Below, one piece after another: positions 17,853 through 27,600 of a DNA stretch of 64,000 nucleotides. Numbering within the stretch: position 1 is the first letter of the stretch; every line of letters starts with the position of its first letter. This DNA is from Neobacillus cucumis (GTDB lineage Bacteria; Bacillota; Bacilli; Bacillales; Cytobacillaceae): positions 62,001 to 126,000 of the forward strand of contig NZ_JAFBEX010000008.1 of NCBI RefSeq assembly GCF_016908975.1, given 5' to 3'. Both the position numbers and the translations under genes were made by a program. The notes beneath the pieces were generated by a model. That model saw only the letters and a list, made by a program, of their open reading frames with translations, was not told the origin of the DNA and searched no databases.

Positions 17853-19556
17853 TTATGCTTGTTTCTTTCTCTCATTCTCGATTTTTTGTTTTTCTTCCTC
17901 CACAAGGGTTCTTCTTAATATTTTACCAATTGCGGTTTTCGGCAATTCCTTTCTAAATTCATAAAGTCTCGGTGCTTTATAGGCTGCTAAGTATTTTCGA
18001 ACGAATAGGTTCATCTCTTCTGAAGTGACTGTAGAACCTTCTTTCAATACGAGATAAGCTTTAACCGTTTCCCCGCGATAAGGGTCTGGAACACCGGCTG
18101 CAACGGCTTCTACCACATCTGGATGTTCATATAACACTTCTTCAATCTCTCTAGGATAGATATTAAACCCTCCAGCAATAATCATATCCTTTTTGCGATC
18201 CACGACATAAAAATAGCCCTTTTCATCCATATAGCCAAGATCCCCGGTATAAAGCCATCCGTCCTTCAAAACTTCCTCGGTCTCCCTAGAACGGTTCCAA
18301 TAGCCTTTCATTATTTGCGGTCCTTTAATGACAATCTCCCCAATTTCTAAGGCCGGCAAAGGTTCTCCCGTTTCAACAGATAAGATAACGGCTTCCGTGT
18401 CAGGATATGGAACACCAATACTGCCTTTTACCCTTGGAACATCCCATAAAAAGTTGGAATGGGTTACAGGTGATGCTTCGGAAAGTCCATAGCCTTCGAC
18501 GAGCTTTCCACCAGTTACTTCTTCAAATTTTTGTTGTACTTCGACTGGAAGAGGTGCGGATCCGCTGATGCAGGAATCAATAGATGAGAGGTCATATTTT
18601 TTCAAATCAGGATGTTTTAATAAACCAATATAAATGGTTGGCGCACCAGGAAAAAGGGTGGGGCGCTGTTTATGGATCGTTTTCAAGGTTGTTAAGGCAT
18701 CAAATTTTGGTAACAGAATCATCTTACAGGCCATCTTTATCGATAAGATCATAACGGTCGTCATTCCGTAGACATGGAAGAAGGGCAATATTCCCAAAAT
18801 GCTTTCTTGGCCAGGTTGACATTTATATAACCAAGCCTCACTCATGCAAGTATTGGCAATTAAATTTTTATGGGTCAGCATAACGCCTTTCGGGAACCCC
18901 GTTGTCCCGCCGGTATATTGTAATAAGGCAATATCTTCATCAGACATAAACTCGTGCTGGATTAATGATTTGGAATTTGTTTTGACAATTTCAGTGAACA
19001 AATGGGAGCTTCCTTCATGTTTTACTTTTACGACAATCCCATATTGCTTTCTCTGGATGAAGGGGTAAACAAGATTTTTAGGAAATGGCAAGTAATCTTT
19101 GATAGCGGTTACAATGATATGTTGTAATTGAGTCTGCGGAATCACTTTTGTGACTCGCGGATAGAGAATGTCTAGTGTGATGATGGCAATGGCTCCCGCG
19201 TCTTGCATTTGATACTCAAGTTCGCGTTCGGTGTATAAGGGATTGGTCTGAACCACAATTCCGCCCGCCATTAATATGCCAAAATAACTAATCACCGCTT
19301 GAGGAGTGTTTGGCAGCATGATGGCAACCCGGTCACCTTTTTGAATACCTATCGTATTCTGTAAATAACTAGCTAGGCTTAATGTTTCATCATAAAGCTG
19401 TTTATAAGTCAGTTCCTTGCCCATAAAATGAATGGCGCTTTTCTCTGGAGATGTTCTTGCAGTATTGATTAAATATTCTTGAAGTGGTTCTGTGGAGTAA
19501 TTTAGTGTGGCGGGAATTTCCTTCGGGTAAAGGTCCAACCATGGTTTTGACTCCAA
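17853..19556 (-). CDS. lcfA: Long-chain-fatty-acid--CoA ligase
   Basis: Activates fatty acids to acyl-CoA with ATP for beta-oxidation. This 567-residue ANL-superfamily enzyme shows the P-loop-like YTGGTTGFPKGV, the GYGLSEASP motif, the hinge region YTGDLGYMD and the C-terminal GGFNIYPREIEE and lysine-containing TAIGKILRR. The start is TTG at 19556 behind AGGGAGGT. It precedes fadR by about 230 bp, but a promoter lies in between, so the two are at least partly separately transcribed. Confidence 0.95.
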   Translation of the reverse strand: MESKPWLDLYPKEIPATLNYSTEPLQEYLINTARTSPEKSAIHFMGKELTYKQLYDETLSLASYLQNTIGIQKGDRVAIMLPNTPQAVISYFGILMAGGIVVQTNPLYTERELEYQMQDAGAIAIITLDILYPRVTKVIPQTQLQHIIVTAIKDYLPFPKNLVYPFIQRKQYGIVVKVKHEGSSHLFTEIVKTNSKSLIQHEFMSDEDIALLQYTGGTTGFPKGVMLTHKNLIANTCMSEAWLYKCQPGQESILGILPFFHVYGMTTVMILSIKMACKMILLPKFDALTTLKTIHKQRPTLFPGAPTIYIGLLKHPDLKKYDLSSIDSCISGSAPLPVEVQQKFEEVTGGKLVEGYGLSEASPVTHSNFLWDVPRVKGSIGVPYPDTEAVILSVETGEPLPALEIGEIVIKGPQIMKGYWNRSRETEEVLKDGWLYTGDLGYMDEKGYFYVVDRKKDMIIAGGFNIYPREIEEVLYEHPDVVEAVAAGVPDPYRGETVKAYLVLKEGSTVTSEEMNLFVRKYLAAYKAPRLYEFRKELPKTAIGKILRRTLVEEEKQKIENERKKQA

Positions 19557-19607
19557 AATGATAACCTCCCTTATAGAAATATATTAGAAAATTCTAAATT
19601 CTCTTCT

Positions 19608-19636
19608 ATTATAGTACAGCGCTTAACAATAGACAA
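19608..19636 (-). promoter_or_regulatory. Sigma-A promoter of lcfA
   Basis: TTGTCT at 19636-19631 and TATAAT at 19613-19608 have a 17-bp spacer. Between the start site and the gene lies the palindrome TTAGAAAATTCTAA (19584-19597), which is not a FadR box. Confidence 0.75.
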
Positions 19637-19683
19637 TGAGGCTTAATAAAGTAAGCTGCGCTACTTTCTCGCAAGATAAAATT

Positions 19684-19719
19684 GAAAAAATCATCGCTAA
19701 ATGACTTTAGCGATGATTT
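19684..19719 (-). terminator. Terminator after the small membrane peptide gene
   Basis: A 14-bp perfect stem AAATCATCGCTAAA/TTTAGCGATGATTT with a 4-nt loop and a minus-strand T-run. Confidence 0.88.
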
Positions 19720-19722
19720 ATC

Positions 19723-19806
19723 TTATGCAAAAAACACCATATAAATAATGCCTATCAGTAAAAATAAAGCGCACAATCCCATTAGTACCTTAGCTAATGT
19801 CTCCAT
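19723..19806 (-). CDS. Predicted 27-residue single-pass membrane peptide
   Basis: The frame runs from the ATG at 19806 to TAA at 19723. An AGGGGAG site lies 8 nt upstream and a terminator directly follows the stop. The translation begins METLAKVLMGL and is almost entirely hydrophobic, enough for one membrane helix with the N terminus slightly polar. It lies 36 bp after mutS2 on the same strand and would be its distal operon partner. I recognise no family, and it could be non-functional, but start, spacing and terminator fit a real small gene. Confidence 0.6.
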   Translation of the reverse strand: METLAKVLMGLCALFLLIGIIYMVFFA

Positions 19807-19842
19807 CGCTTTTCTCCCCTTACAATTACGTATCTCCCCACA

Positions 19843-22200
19843 TTATTTAAATTCGACGATGGTTACACCTGTACCACCTTCTCCGGCATCACCGAAGCGA
19901 ATTTTTTTAACAGAACGATGGTTTCGCAGATATTCTTGAACCCCCTGCCTTAAGGCTCCCGTACCTTTCCCATGGATGATGGAAACACGCGGATAGCTTG
20001 ATAGAAGTGCATCATCAATATATTTTTCTACTTTCAATAGTGCGTCTTCATACCTCTCCCCACGGAGATCTAATTCCATTTTTACAAGTGTGTCCCTTCC
20101 TTTGACAATCGCCATTGGTCTTGTTTCCACTTGTTTAGGTGTACTCAAGTACTCCATATCCTTTTCTTTAACCTTCATCTTTAAAATCCCAATCTGAACC
20201 TGCCATTCGTTATCTGACACACGATCGACCAAGATTCCCCTTTGATCAAAGGTCAAGACTTTAACCTCATCGCCTGGCATGAATTGATGCTTTTTATTTT
20301 TCAAATTCGACAGCTTCTCAGATTTCTTGATTTCTGGTGCTGCATGTTCAAGCCGCTTTTTGGCATCAATTAGCTCATGTTCTTTAACTTCTGCCTGTTT
20401 ATCCGTTCGCATTTTGCGTAAATCGCGGATGACCTTCTCTGCCTCTTGCTTGGCTTCATCCACAATATCATGAGCCTTTTCAGCGGCCTGTTCAAGCATG
20501 GTATCTTTTTTATCATAAAACTCCATCATTTGTTTTTGTAAATCTTGATGAAGCTTTTCAGCCTGTTTTAAAAAGTCTCGCGCTTCCTGGTGTTCACGCT
20601 CAGCCTGGCGCTTACTTTCCTCAAGGGAAGCAATCATTTTATCAATTTGATTCGTATCTTCACTTACATGGGAGCGGGCGGCATCGATTACCCGTTCATT
20701 TAAACCAAGCCGTTTCGAAATTTCAAAGGCATTACTCCGTCCGGGTACTCCTAATAATAGTTTATACGTCGGGCTTAAGGTCTCTACATTAAACTCCACA
20801 CTGGCATTTAATACGCCCTCACGATTATAGCCATACGCCTTTAATTCAGGATAATGGGTAGTCGCAATAACCCGTGCCCCGCGCTTGTGCACCTCGTCTA
20901 AAATGGAAATGGCTAGGGCAGCGCCTTCTTGTGGATCCGTTCCAGCTCCAAGTTCGTCAAATAAGACAAGGCTATTAAAATCAACTCGCTTTAGAATATC
21001 CACAATATTGACCATGTGCGAGGAAAACGTACTTAAACTTTGTTCAATCGACTGCTCATCACCAATATCAGCAAAAATGTCATCAAAAACGGCCAGCTCG
21101 GAACCATCCTGAGCCGGTACTTGCAGCCCTGCTTGAGCCATTAACGAGCATAAGCCTAGTGTTTTTAATGTAACGGTTTTACCCCCGGTATTCGGACCAG
21201 TGATTACAATGGTTGTGTACTCATTTCCAAGCATAATATCGTTCGCCACCACTTCCTCAATCGGAATTAACGGATGGCGGGCTTTAAATAAAGTAATTCT
21301 GCCTTCATGATTCATGATCGGCATGGTTGCCTTGATTTTTTTACTATATTTCGCTTTGGCAAAAATAAAATCAAGATTAGCTATAGTCTCGACGATTACC
21401 TTAAGTTCGCTTTCAAATTCTGCTGTTTTAGCAGATAGCTCAGTCAAGATTCGTTCAATTTCAAGCTGTTCCTTAACGCGAATATCTTGAAGCTGATTAT
21501 TTAATTGAACAATAACCTGCGGCTCAATAAATAGGGTTTGACCGGATGAACTTTGGTCATGAATAATCCCGCCATAATGTGCACGATACTCCTGTTTAAC
21601 CGGAATCACAAAACGATCATTCCGAATGGTCACAATCGCATCGGACAACATTTTGGCAGCGTTAGAGGAACGAATCATACTTTCCAAACGTTCACGAATT
21701 CGTGACTCACTAGACCTAAGCTGTTGTCTTAATGAGCGCAGCACGTCACTGGCGCTATCCAAAACCTCGCCGCTTTCATCAATGGCATGTTTAATTTCAT
21801 GTTCTAAATTTGTAAGAGGAATAATCTGCGCTACTTGTTCTAATAAAATCGGAAGTTCGGTTCTTTCTTCCGCAAGCTCCTCAATAAATCGCTTCATTTG
21901 GCGGCTTGCATGAATTGTGCTGGCAATTTGAACCAGCTCATGCGTGCTTAAAACGCCCCCAATAACGGAACGTTTAATATGGGCACGAATATCATGGATA
22001 CCGGATAACGGTACATTTCCTTTTATGCGGATAACAGTTGCCGCTTCATCTGTTTCTGCTTGAAGTCTGACCACCTCATCAAAATCCGTCGATGGAACTA
22101 AATGCTTTATTTTGTCTCTCCCAAGTGTGGATGAGGCATGTTCAATTAGCTGTTCTTTTACTTTTGTAAATTCTAAAACCTTTAAAGCTCTTTCGTGCAC
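19843..22200 (-). CDS. mutS2: Endonuclease MutS2
   Basis: A 785-residue MutS paralogue that lacks the mismatch-binding domain. The ATPase has the Walker A motif GPNTGGKT and Walker B region [14 protein letters not shown] long coiled coil follows at about 510-630, and the C-terminal Smr nuclease domain contains [12 protein letters not shown] and [13 protein letters not shown]. Family members act on recombination intermediates or on collided ribosomes. The start is GTG at 22200 after AGAGGGGGG. It follows polX, separated only by a dispersed repeat. Confidence 0.95.
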   Translation of the reverse strand: MHERALKVLEFTKVKEQLIEHASSTLGRDKIKHLVPSTDFDEVVRLQAETDEAATVIRIKGNVPLSGIHDIRAHIKRSVIGGVLSTHELVQIASTIHASRQMKRFIEELAEERTELPILLEQVAQIIPLTNLEHEIKHAIDESGEVLDSASDVLRSLRQQLRSSESRIRERLESMIRSSNAAKMLSDAIVTIRNDRFVIPVKQEYRAHYGGIIHDQSSSGQTLFIEPQVIVQLNNQLQDIRVKEQLEIERILTELSAKTAEFESELKVIVETIANLDFIFAKAKYSKKIKATMPIMNHEGRITLFKARHPLIPIEEVVANDIMLGNEYTTIVITGPNTGGKTVTLKTLGLCSLMAQAGLQVPAQDGSELAVFDDIFADIGDEQSIEQSLSTFSSHMVNIVDILKRVDFNSLVLFDELGAGTDPQEGAALAISILDEVHKRGARVIATTHYPELKAYGYNREGVLNASVEFNVETLSPTYKLLLGVPGRSNAFEISKRLGLNERVIDAARSHVSEDTNQIDKMIASLEESKRQAEREHQEARDFLKQAEKLHQDLQKQMMEFYDKKDTMLEQAAEKAHDIVDEAKQEAEKVIRDLRKMRTDKQAEVKEHELIDAKKRLEHAAPEIKKSEKLSNLKNKKHQFMPGDEVKVLTFDQRGILVDRVSDNEWQVQIGILKMKVKEKDMEYLSTPKQVETRPMAIVKGRDTLVKMELDLRGERYEDALLKVEKYIDDALLSSYPRVSIIHGKGTGALRQGVQEYLRNHRSVKKIRFGDAGEGGTGVTIVEFK

Positions 22201-22222
22201 GGAGTTTCCCCCCTCTTTTTGA

Positions 22223-22342
22223 GTTGTCTAGCTACAGCGCATAGGGACTCGGGTCATAAGCTTTCAGTCAAGAAGGCTAAAAATCAGCCTTCCCGCCGAC
22301 TCGTCAAGCCTCGTGCCCCTGGTCAAGGCGCTTCCGCTTTTC
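22223..22342. repeat. Dispersed hairpin repeat between polX and mutS2
   Basis: Family termini GTCTAGCTACAGCGC and AAGGCGCTTCCGCTTTTCTT flank the core hairpin AAGAAGGCT/AGCCTTC. Position and strand make it part of the polX-mutS2 message. It abuts the polX stop codon. Confidence 0.8.
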
Positions 22343-24058
22343 TTATCGATGATGTAAAAATTCAAGTAACTCATATTTATCTAAGGCATTTATAACGGTA
22401 GATTTCTTAATCCAGCCTTTTTTTGCAGCTGATACGCCAATTTCCATATGCTTTAATGTATCCAATTGATGGGCATCTGTATTAATAAGGATCTTCACGC
22501 CGTTCTCTTGGGCTTTCCGTAAATAGTCTGCCGCCAAATCCAGCCGGTTGGGGTTGGCATTTAATTCTAGTGCGGTATTGGTCTCTTTTGCCAATTCAAT
22601 CAATAAATCAATGTCGACATCATACCCTTCACGTCGGCCAATTTTTCTTCCGGTTGGGTGGGCAATTAAATCCACATGAGCATTTTCAAGCGCAGTCTTT
22701 AACCGCTCCATAATTTTTTCCTTTGGCTGAGTAAACGCAGAATGAATGGAGGCAATCACAAAATCCATTTCTGCCAATAATTCATCATCAAAATCAAGCG
22801 TACCATCAGGTAAAATATCCATTTCAATGCCTGAAAGGATTAAAATATCATCGTATCGTTGATTTAATTTTTTTATTTCTTCTTTTTGCTTTAACAATCT
22901 CTCACGTGTCAGCCCGTTGGCCACCTTTAGATACTGAGAGTGATCGGTAATCGCTAAGTATTGGTAGCCTCTGGCCCGGCAGGCCTCCACCATTTGCTCG
23001 ATGGTATGAGCCCCATCACTCCAGGTGGTGTGCATATGCAAATCACCTTTTATATCTGCTAGTTCAATCAATTCTTCCGACTCCGAGAATTGCTCTACTT
23101 CTCTTCCGTCCTCCCTAATTTCCGGCGGAATAAATGGCAAATCAAAATGTTTGAAAAATTCTTCTTCCGATGAAAAAGTAAGAATTTCACCTGTTTCGAC
23201 ATTTTCGACTCCGTATTCACTGATCTTTTCCCCGCGTTCTTTCGCTAACTGACGCATCCGAACATTATGGTCCTTTGATCCTGTAAAATGATGCAGAGTT
23301 GTAATAAATTCCTCAGGTTTTACGAGGCGGAAATCAACAGAAACGTCATAATCAAGAGCCAAAACAATTGAGACCTTTGTTTCTCCGGCACCGATAACTT
23401 CCTTAATGTGCGGCAGATTTAGCAGGTGATCGCGTACCCTTTCCGGATTGTTTGTAGCAATAATGAAATCGAGATCCTTAATCGTTTCTCGCATTCTTCT
23501 TAAACTCCCAGCTCTTGAAAACCGAGTAATTTCTGGTATTTCCGCCAGTCCTGACTCGATTTGTTCAGCAACTGGCAGCATATACGCAAGTGGCAGCCGC
23601 TCCGGTCTTGTTCCCACATTGGCGATGGCACTTAAGATTTTCTCTTCCGTTTTCTTGCCAAACCCGGCAAGCGCCTGAACCCGTCCAGCTTGACAAGCTT
23701 CTTTTAAACTGTCGACATCAACGACACCCAATTCCTTATAAAGCTTGGCTATTTTTTTACCACCAAGACCTTGAATCTGTAATAGAGGAATTAAGCCTGC
23801 AGGCACTTCTTCCTTTAGTTCTTGTAAAACAGTAGAGGTACCTTCTTTTATGTACTCATCTATTACCGCAGCGGTGCCTTTACCAATTCCGGAAATACTT
23901 GTAAAGTCTTCAATTTCTGTTACTGCACGTTCATATGTTTCAAGTGCGTTTGCTGCTTTGCGGAAAGCAGAAACTTTAAATGGATTTTCACCCTTCAATT
24001 CCATATAAATCGCAATGAATTCTAATAACCGAATAAGTTCTTTTTTATTAACTTCCAT
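22343..24058 (-). CDS. polX: DNA polymerase/3'-5' exonuclease PolX
   Basis: A family X repair polymerase for base excision gap filling. Helix-hairpin-helix motifs (SISGIGKGT, IQGLGGKKI) are followed by the palm with GSLRRMRETIKDLDFIIA and the C-terminal PHP domain with DLHMHTTWSDG, HPTGRKIGRR and NTDAHQ, which provides metal-dependent 3'-5' exonuclease activity. I start at the ATG at 24058 (MEVNKKEL), after AGCAGGTG. A TTG at 24079 is possible but weaker. The length of about 571 residues is normal. Confidence 0.94.
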   Translation of the reverse strand: MEVNKKELIRLLEFIAIYMELKGENPFKVSAFRKAANALETYERAVTEIEDFTSISGIGKGTAAVIDEYIKEGTSTVLQELKEEVPAGLIPLLQIQGLGGKKIAKLYKELGVVDVDSLKEACQAGRVQALAGFGKKTEEKILSAIANVGTRPERLPLAYMLPVAEQIESGLAEIPEITRFSRAGSLRRMRETIKDLDFIIATNNPERVRDHLLNLPHIKEVIGAGETKVSIVLALDYDVSVDFRLVKPEEFITTLHHFTGSKDHNVRMRQLAKERGEKISEYGVENVETGEILTFSSEEEFFKHFDLPFIPPEIREDGREVEQFSESEELIELADIKGDLHMHTTWSDGAHTIEQMVEACRARGYQYLAITDHSQYLKVANGLTRERLLKQKEEIKKLNQRYDDILILSGIEMDILPDGTLDFDDELLAEMDFVIASIHSAFTQPKEKIMERLKTALENAHVDLIAHPTGRKIGRREGYDVDIDLLIELAKETNTALELNANPNRLDLAADYLRKAQENGVKILINTDAHQLDTLKHMEIGVSAAKKGWIKKSTVINALDKYELLEFLHHR

Positions 24059-24143
24059 CAAAAACACCTGCTTTCTCAAATAGCATTTTCATTTTATCCT
24101 TATCTTTTGCATGCATAGAAAAACTCCTCTGCTACAGAGAAGT

Positions 24144-24686
24144 TCAAGCATTTGTATATTCAATCCACATGCTTTTGATCTGCTGTGAAAGGATAGGGGT
24201 GTGATTCACAATTGCTTTTGCCAAAGCAGACTGGTCCATTGCATCCTGAATAAATGCGATTGGAACTAGAGCTCCAATATATAATAAAATAAAGATAATT
24301 AAATAGGCTTCACAAAAACCGAAAATACCGCCAGCTAGTAGATTTAATTGTCTTAGAACCGGTAAATGAGCGATAAAATCAAGCATCGAGCCGATGATTT
24401 GAAATAATATTTTTACTGCAAAAAAGATGATAACAAAGGCAATCGCCCGGTAAAATGCACTTTCCATATCCGTTGAACCGGTTAAGACCTTTAATGACGT
24501 GGAATCACCAAAGTCTGGGTAAGGAATCCAAAGAATCAGTTTGGATGAAAGTTCTTCGTAGTAGGAAGTGGCCGCCACATATGCAATAATAAAACCAAGC
24601 AGATGAAAAATCTGCAAGATAAAACCCCTTTTAAGTCCAACAAAGAATCCAATAATAAGAAAAATGATAATGGCTAAACCTAACAT
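24144..24686 (-). CDS. cvpA: CvpA-family membrane protein
   Basis: A 180-residue integral membrane protein with about four hydrophobic segments. The glycine-rich opening IIGFFVGLKRGFILQ is typical of the colicin V production protein family. It follows zapA by 4 bp, as in B. subtilis (yshB after yshA). The role is not well defined; family members affect envelope integrity and cell division in other bacteria. Confidence 0.88.
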   Translation of the reverse strand: MLGLAIIIFLIIGFFVGLKRGFILQIFHLLGFIIAYVAATSYYEELSSKLILWIPYPDFGDSTSLKVLTGSTDMESAFYRAIAFVIIFFAVKILFQIIGSMLDFIAHLPVLRQLNLLAGGIFGFCEAYLIIFILLYIGALVPIAFIQDAMDQSALAKAIVNHTPILSQQIKSMWIEYTNA

Positions 24687-24690
24687 ATTT

Positions 24691-24951
24691 TTAGTCCTTT
24701 TCTTTTTGTATTTCTGCCTGCAGCCGCTCTAACTGATCTTTTATTTTCAAGTAATCATTTACTGCATTAACTGCAGTTAGAACAGCTAGTTTATTTGCAT
24801 CTAAATTTGGATTCTTAAAAAAGATTTCGCGCATTTTGTCATCAACTAACGAGGCCACAAGCCGAACATGACTTGGACTTTCCGTACCCATTATGACGTA
24901 AGCTTGACCGTAAATTTCAACGGTTGTTCGATGTTTTTGTATATTTGACAA
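24691..24951 (-). CDS. zapA: Cell division protein ZapA
   Basis: An 86-residue FtsZ-associated protein that bundles Z-ring protofilaments. The conserved head EIYGQAYVIMG and VASLVDDKMREI is followed by a C-terminal coiled coil (DQLERLQAEIQKEKD). The start is TTG at 24951 behind GGAGGC. It overlaps no neighbour and leads the zapA-cvpA pair. It is divergent from rnhC. Confidence 0.94.
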   Translation of the reverse strand: MSNIQKHRTTVEIYGQAYVIMGTESPSHVRLVASLVDDKMREIFFKNPNLDANKLAVLTAVNAVNDYLKIKDQLERLQAEIQKEKD

Positions 24952-25079
24952 CGTAAAGCCTCCATTCCAGAATCCTACTCTATACTATAACACGAACGTA
25001 CATAAGACGAAAAGTCTAACTAATTGAAAATGCGAATCCTGTTTTTTTTCAGAAATTTTATAGAAATGTGGTGTTTTTA

Positions 25080-26021
25080 GTGGGAAATGTTGTTCTTAAT
25101 TTAGAAATGTCAAAGATTAACGAAATGAAAAACTATTATGCCAAGCAGCTTTTAGCTAAAAATATTCCTGGAGGTTTGTTTGCAGCCAAAACGGCAGGCT
25201 GTATGATAACGGCCTATAAATCTGGAAAGGTCATGTTCCAAGGGAATGATTGTGAAAAGGAGGCCGGGAAATGGGGCAGTCTGACTGCTAAAAAGCCTTC
25301 TGCTGTTAAGGAGAAATCTACTGCTAAAGGAGACCTTCCCGCCGGGATTAGTGGGATGTCTGCTATCGGGTCAGATGAAGTCGGAACCGGTGACTTCTTC
25401 GGACCCATTACTGTTGTGGCCGCATATGTAAGAAAAGAAGATATTCCGTTATTGAAAGAATTAGGTGTACGAGATTCTAAGGACTTGAATGATGAAAAGA
25501 TTATTTCAATCGCTAAGGTGATTAAAGATGTGGTTCCCTTTAGCTTGATGACTCTTAAAAATGAAAAATATAATCAGGTACAGAGTTCGGGGATGTCACA
25601 GGGGAAAATGAAGGCATTGCTTCATAATCAGGCGATTTTGAATGTATTAGAGAAGCTTGCTCCCGTAAAACCGGAGGCGATTTTAATTGACCAGTTTGTC
25701 CAGCCAAGTACTTATTTTCAACATTTAAAAGGACAAAAAGCAATTGCCAATGAGAATGTTTACTTTAGTACAAAAGCAGAAGGGATTCATCTTGCGGTTG
25801 CCGCGGCTAGTATCCTTGCAAGGTATGCATTTATTCAGTATATCGATAAGTTAAGTGAGGCGGCCGGGTTTAGGATTCCCAAAGGGGCCGGTTCGCAGGT
25901 AGATGAGGCTGCAGCCAAACTGATTTTAAGTAAGGGACGGGAAAGCCTCCCAGCCTTTGTCAAACTTCACTTTGCCAATACGGATAAAGCGCTAGCGCTG
26001 GTGAATAAAAAACGCAGGTAA
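25080..26021 (+). CDS. rnhC: Ribonuclease HIII
   Basis: Degrades RNA in RNA-DNA hybrids. The N-terminal substrate-binding domain is followed by the RNase H core with GSDEVGTGDFFGPI, the KDLND segment and DQFVQPSTY. The start is one of three clustered GTG codons. I choose 25080 (MGNVVLNLEM), which gives 313 residues, the B. subtilis length; 25068 is the upstream alternative. It is divergent from zapA across about 130 bp. Confidence 0.93.
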   Translation: MGNVVLNLEMSKINEMKNYYAKQLLAKNIPGGLFAAKTAGCMITAYKSGKVMFQGNDCEKEAGKWGSLTAKKPSAVKEKSTAKGDLPAGISGMSAIGSDEVGTGDFFGPITVVAAYVRKEDIPLLKELGVRDSKDLNDEKIISIAKVIKDVVPFSLMTLKNEKYNQVQSSGMSQGKMKALLHNQAILNVLEKLAPVKPEAILIDQFVQPSTYFQHLKGQKAIANENVYFSTKAEGIHLAVAAASILARYAFIQYIDKLSEAAGFRIPKGAGSQVDEAAAKLILSKGRESLPAFVKLHFANTDKALALVNKKRR

Positions 26022-26082
26022 AGACGTTTTTGGGAGTCCTGATGAATAGAGTGATAGTAGCGGGCGATTGGGAGGGGTACTA

Positions 26083-26376
26083 GTGGCAAAAAAATTAAGT
26101 TTATCGGAAATTGATCAGGCTTTGTTAGTGCTGCCAGGATGGAAGTTAGACGGCAAGTTTTTGGTTAAAAAATATCGGTTTGGGGAGTTTTTAAATGGTG
26201 TGGCGTTTGTTAATGATATTGCCCAGCTGTCCGAAGAAAAGAATCATCATCCTTTTATTGCGATTGATTATAAATTAGTAACTCTCCGGCTTACGTCTTG
26301 GCGTGCCGGTGGATTGACGGATTTGGATGTGACGTTGGCGAAGGTTTATGATGAATTTTATGAAAAATTCAAGTAA
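26083..26376 (+). CDS. 4a-hydroxytetrahydrobiopterin dehydratase-like protein
   Basis: A 97-residue pterin-4a-carbinolamine dehydratase family protein with the active-site stretch EEKNHHPFIAIDY. It would dehydrate 4a-hydroxy-tetrahydropterin, but no phenylalanine hydroxylase is nearby, so its true substrate is open; in other bacteria such proteins also affect molybdopterin or tetrahydrofolate metabolism. The start is GTG at 26083, 5 nt after GGGAGGGG. It lies downstream of rnhC on the same strand and ends in a terminator. Confidence 0.88.
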   Translation: MAKKLSLSEIDQALLVLPGWKLDGKFLVKKYRFGEFLNGVAFVNDIAQLSEEKNHHPFIAIDYKLVTLRLTSWRAGGLTDLDVTLAKVYDEFYEKFK

Positions 26377-26412
26377 AAAGAGGTTGTTCCATTGTTGAAC
26401 AACCCCTTTTAG
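26377..26412 (+). terminator. Terminator of the pterin dehydratase gene
   Basis: AGGTTGTTC pairs with GAACAACC(C)CT and is followed by TTTTAGC, right after the stop codon. Confidence 0.8.
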
Positions 26413-26433
26413 CATTTTTGTTGTCTCTGGATG

Positions 26434-26530
26434 CTAATTCGGCGATTTTGAGTAACTATTCAGCGGTTTCAGGAACTAATTCAGCGATTTTATTGGTTTA
26501 TCGGCGGAATTTTGAATTTATCGGCGAAAA
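26434..26530. repeat. Five-copy direct repeat downstream of NERD gene 1
   Basis: Five copies of a TTATTCAGCGATTTT-like unit have their core cytosine at 26440, 26461, 26482, 26502 and 26522, so the pitch is 21, 21, 20 and 20 bp. The hexamer TC(A/G)GCG is invariant while flanks vary. The array ends about 7 bp from the stop codon of the NERD gene. A matching array lies upstream of that gene in the same orientation. Confidence 0.9.
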
Positions 26531-26536
26531 TCAATT

Positions 26537-27511
26537 TTACCAGGGGATGGACTTTGGAAAATAGACCCTCCCCTTTGTTGTCCCAGAGCAATTAAGATTT
26601 GCCGATAATAAGATTCTTTTAGAGATATCTTGTGACGTTAAATGACAATATTCACGGAATTTTTGATTCGTTATCTTTGAGTCTATCAGTAAAAAATAGT
26701 CCAATAAAGCATTTAAGTGAGCTTCTTTTGAAAAATTTTTACAGGAGGTACAGTACCATTTTGATTTCTTACGAATAAGGGGAAAATGATTGCAATATGG
26801 ACAGAAAACACCGGTTATTAAGTCAGACTTGTCAATTCCATACTTTCTTAAGACAAAGTTTGTGGGAACTGAATTCATTTTAACAAGCTGGCGGCATAGC
26901 TTTCGGAGAACTTTAGTATCGAGAACAGAATTGGTGAATTGATTTTCAAAATAGCGGATTTTATTTTGAAATACATCTGCTTTACATACTCGAGGCTTTA
27001 CTTTATGTGTATTCTTCCCAGTTATGAAATAGGTAGCATAACTATTGCTGATCACTACTAAATATTCAATAGGGATTACGGGGTATTTATGTACTTTTAA
27101 TAGATTTCTCAGATATTCTTGGTGTCTTTCAGCTTGTGCAATTGGATAGGGGTAGCCTTTTTCTTTATCATTGTTAAGTTGAATAAACTGTTCATTGTCG
27201 GTATCAAATATTAACTTACCAGCCATATTTTTCACTTCAATGATTAGGACGTATTCTGGGGTAATGAGGAGTGTATCGTTTTGGCAGTTATAATCACCAT
27301 CTGGAAGATTTAAGTCGTGGAGTATCATGTATTTGTCCTTTGGCAGGTACCTAAGATAGTAGTCAAATGCTAATTCACCTTGGTATCCAGCGCGTCTCCT
27401 TCCTAACTCTTCTTGTATTTCTTGATAATTGGGATGAATTTGGGGAAGACGGCGGCAAAGGGCCTCTAAAATTAGTATAACTAGTGGAATTTTCCTTTCT
27501 TTTAATAACAA
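26537..27511 (-). CDS. NERD-domain nuclease-related protein with C-terminal zinc ribbon
   Basis: A 324-residue soluble protein. The N-terminal NERD domain has a PD-(D/E)XK-like set: Glu46 (GYQGE), Asp79 (NDTLLI) and Glu92-x-Lys94 (IEVKN), followed by QAERHQEYL near 126. A zinc ribbon lies at 237-257 (CPYC and CTSC). NERD is a predicted nuclease fold; catalysis has not been shown for this type as far as I know. The start is TTG at 27511 behind AAAGGAG. It is flanked on both sides by five-copy direct repeat arrays, and lies alone on its strand between the dehydratase and pheT genes. Confidence 0.85.
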   Translation of the reverse strand: MLLKERKIPLVILILEALCRRLPQIHPNYQEIQEELGRRRAGYQGELAFDYYLRYLPKDKYMILHDLNLPDGDYNCQNDTLLITPEYVLIIEVKNMAGKLIFDTDNEQFIQLNNDKEKGYPYPIAQAERHQEYLRNLLKVHKYPVIPIEYLVVISNSYATYFITGKNTHKVKPRVCKADVFQNKIRYFENQFTNSVLDTKVLRKLCRQLVKMNSVPTNFVLRKYGIDKSDLITGVFCPYCNHFPLIRKKSKWYCTSCKNFSKEAHLNALLDYFLLIDSKITNQKFREYCHLTSQDISKRILLSANLNCSGTTKGRVYFPKSIPW

Positions 27512-27600
27512 TCAGCTTCACTCCTTTCATTTTATGACTATTATTCTGATTAGTAAGCTCTAATTCCTGTAGAAATTTGGTGAAATTTGTATGACTTTTT

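Noticed and set aside
22195..22395. 66-codon plus-strand frame between mutS2 and polX
   Set aside because: It consists of repeat sequence and the antisense of both neighbours.
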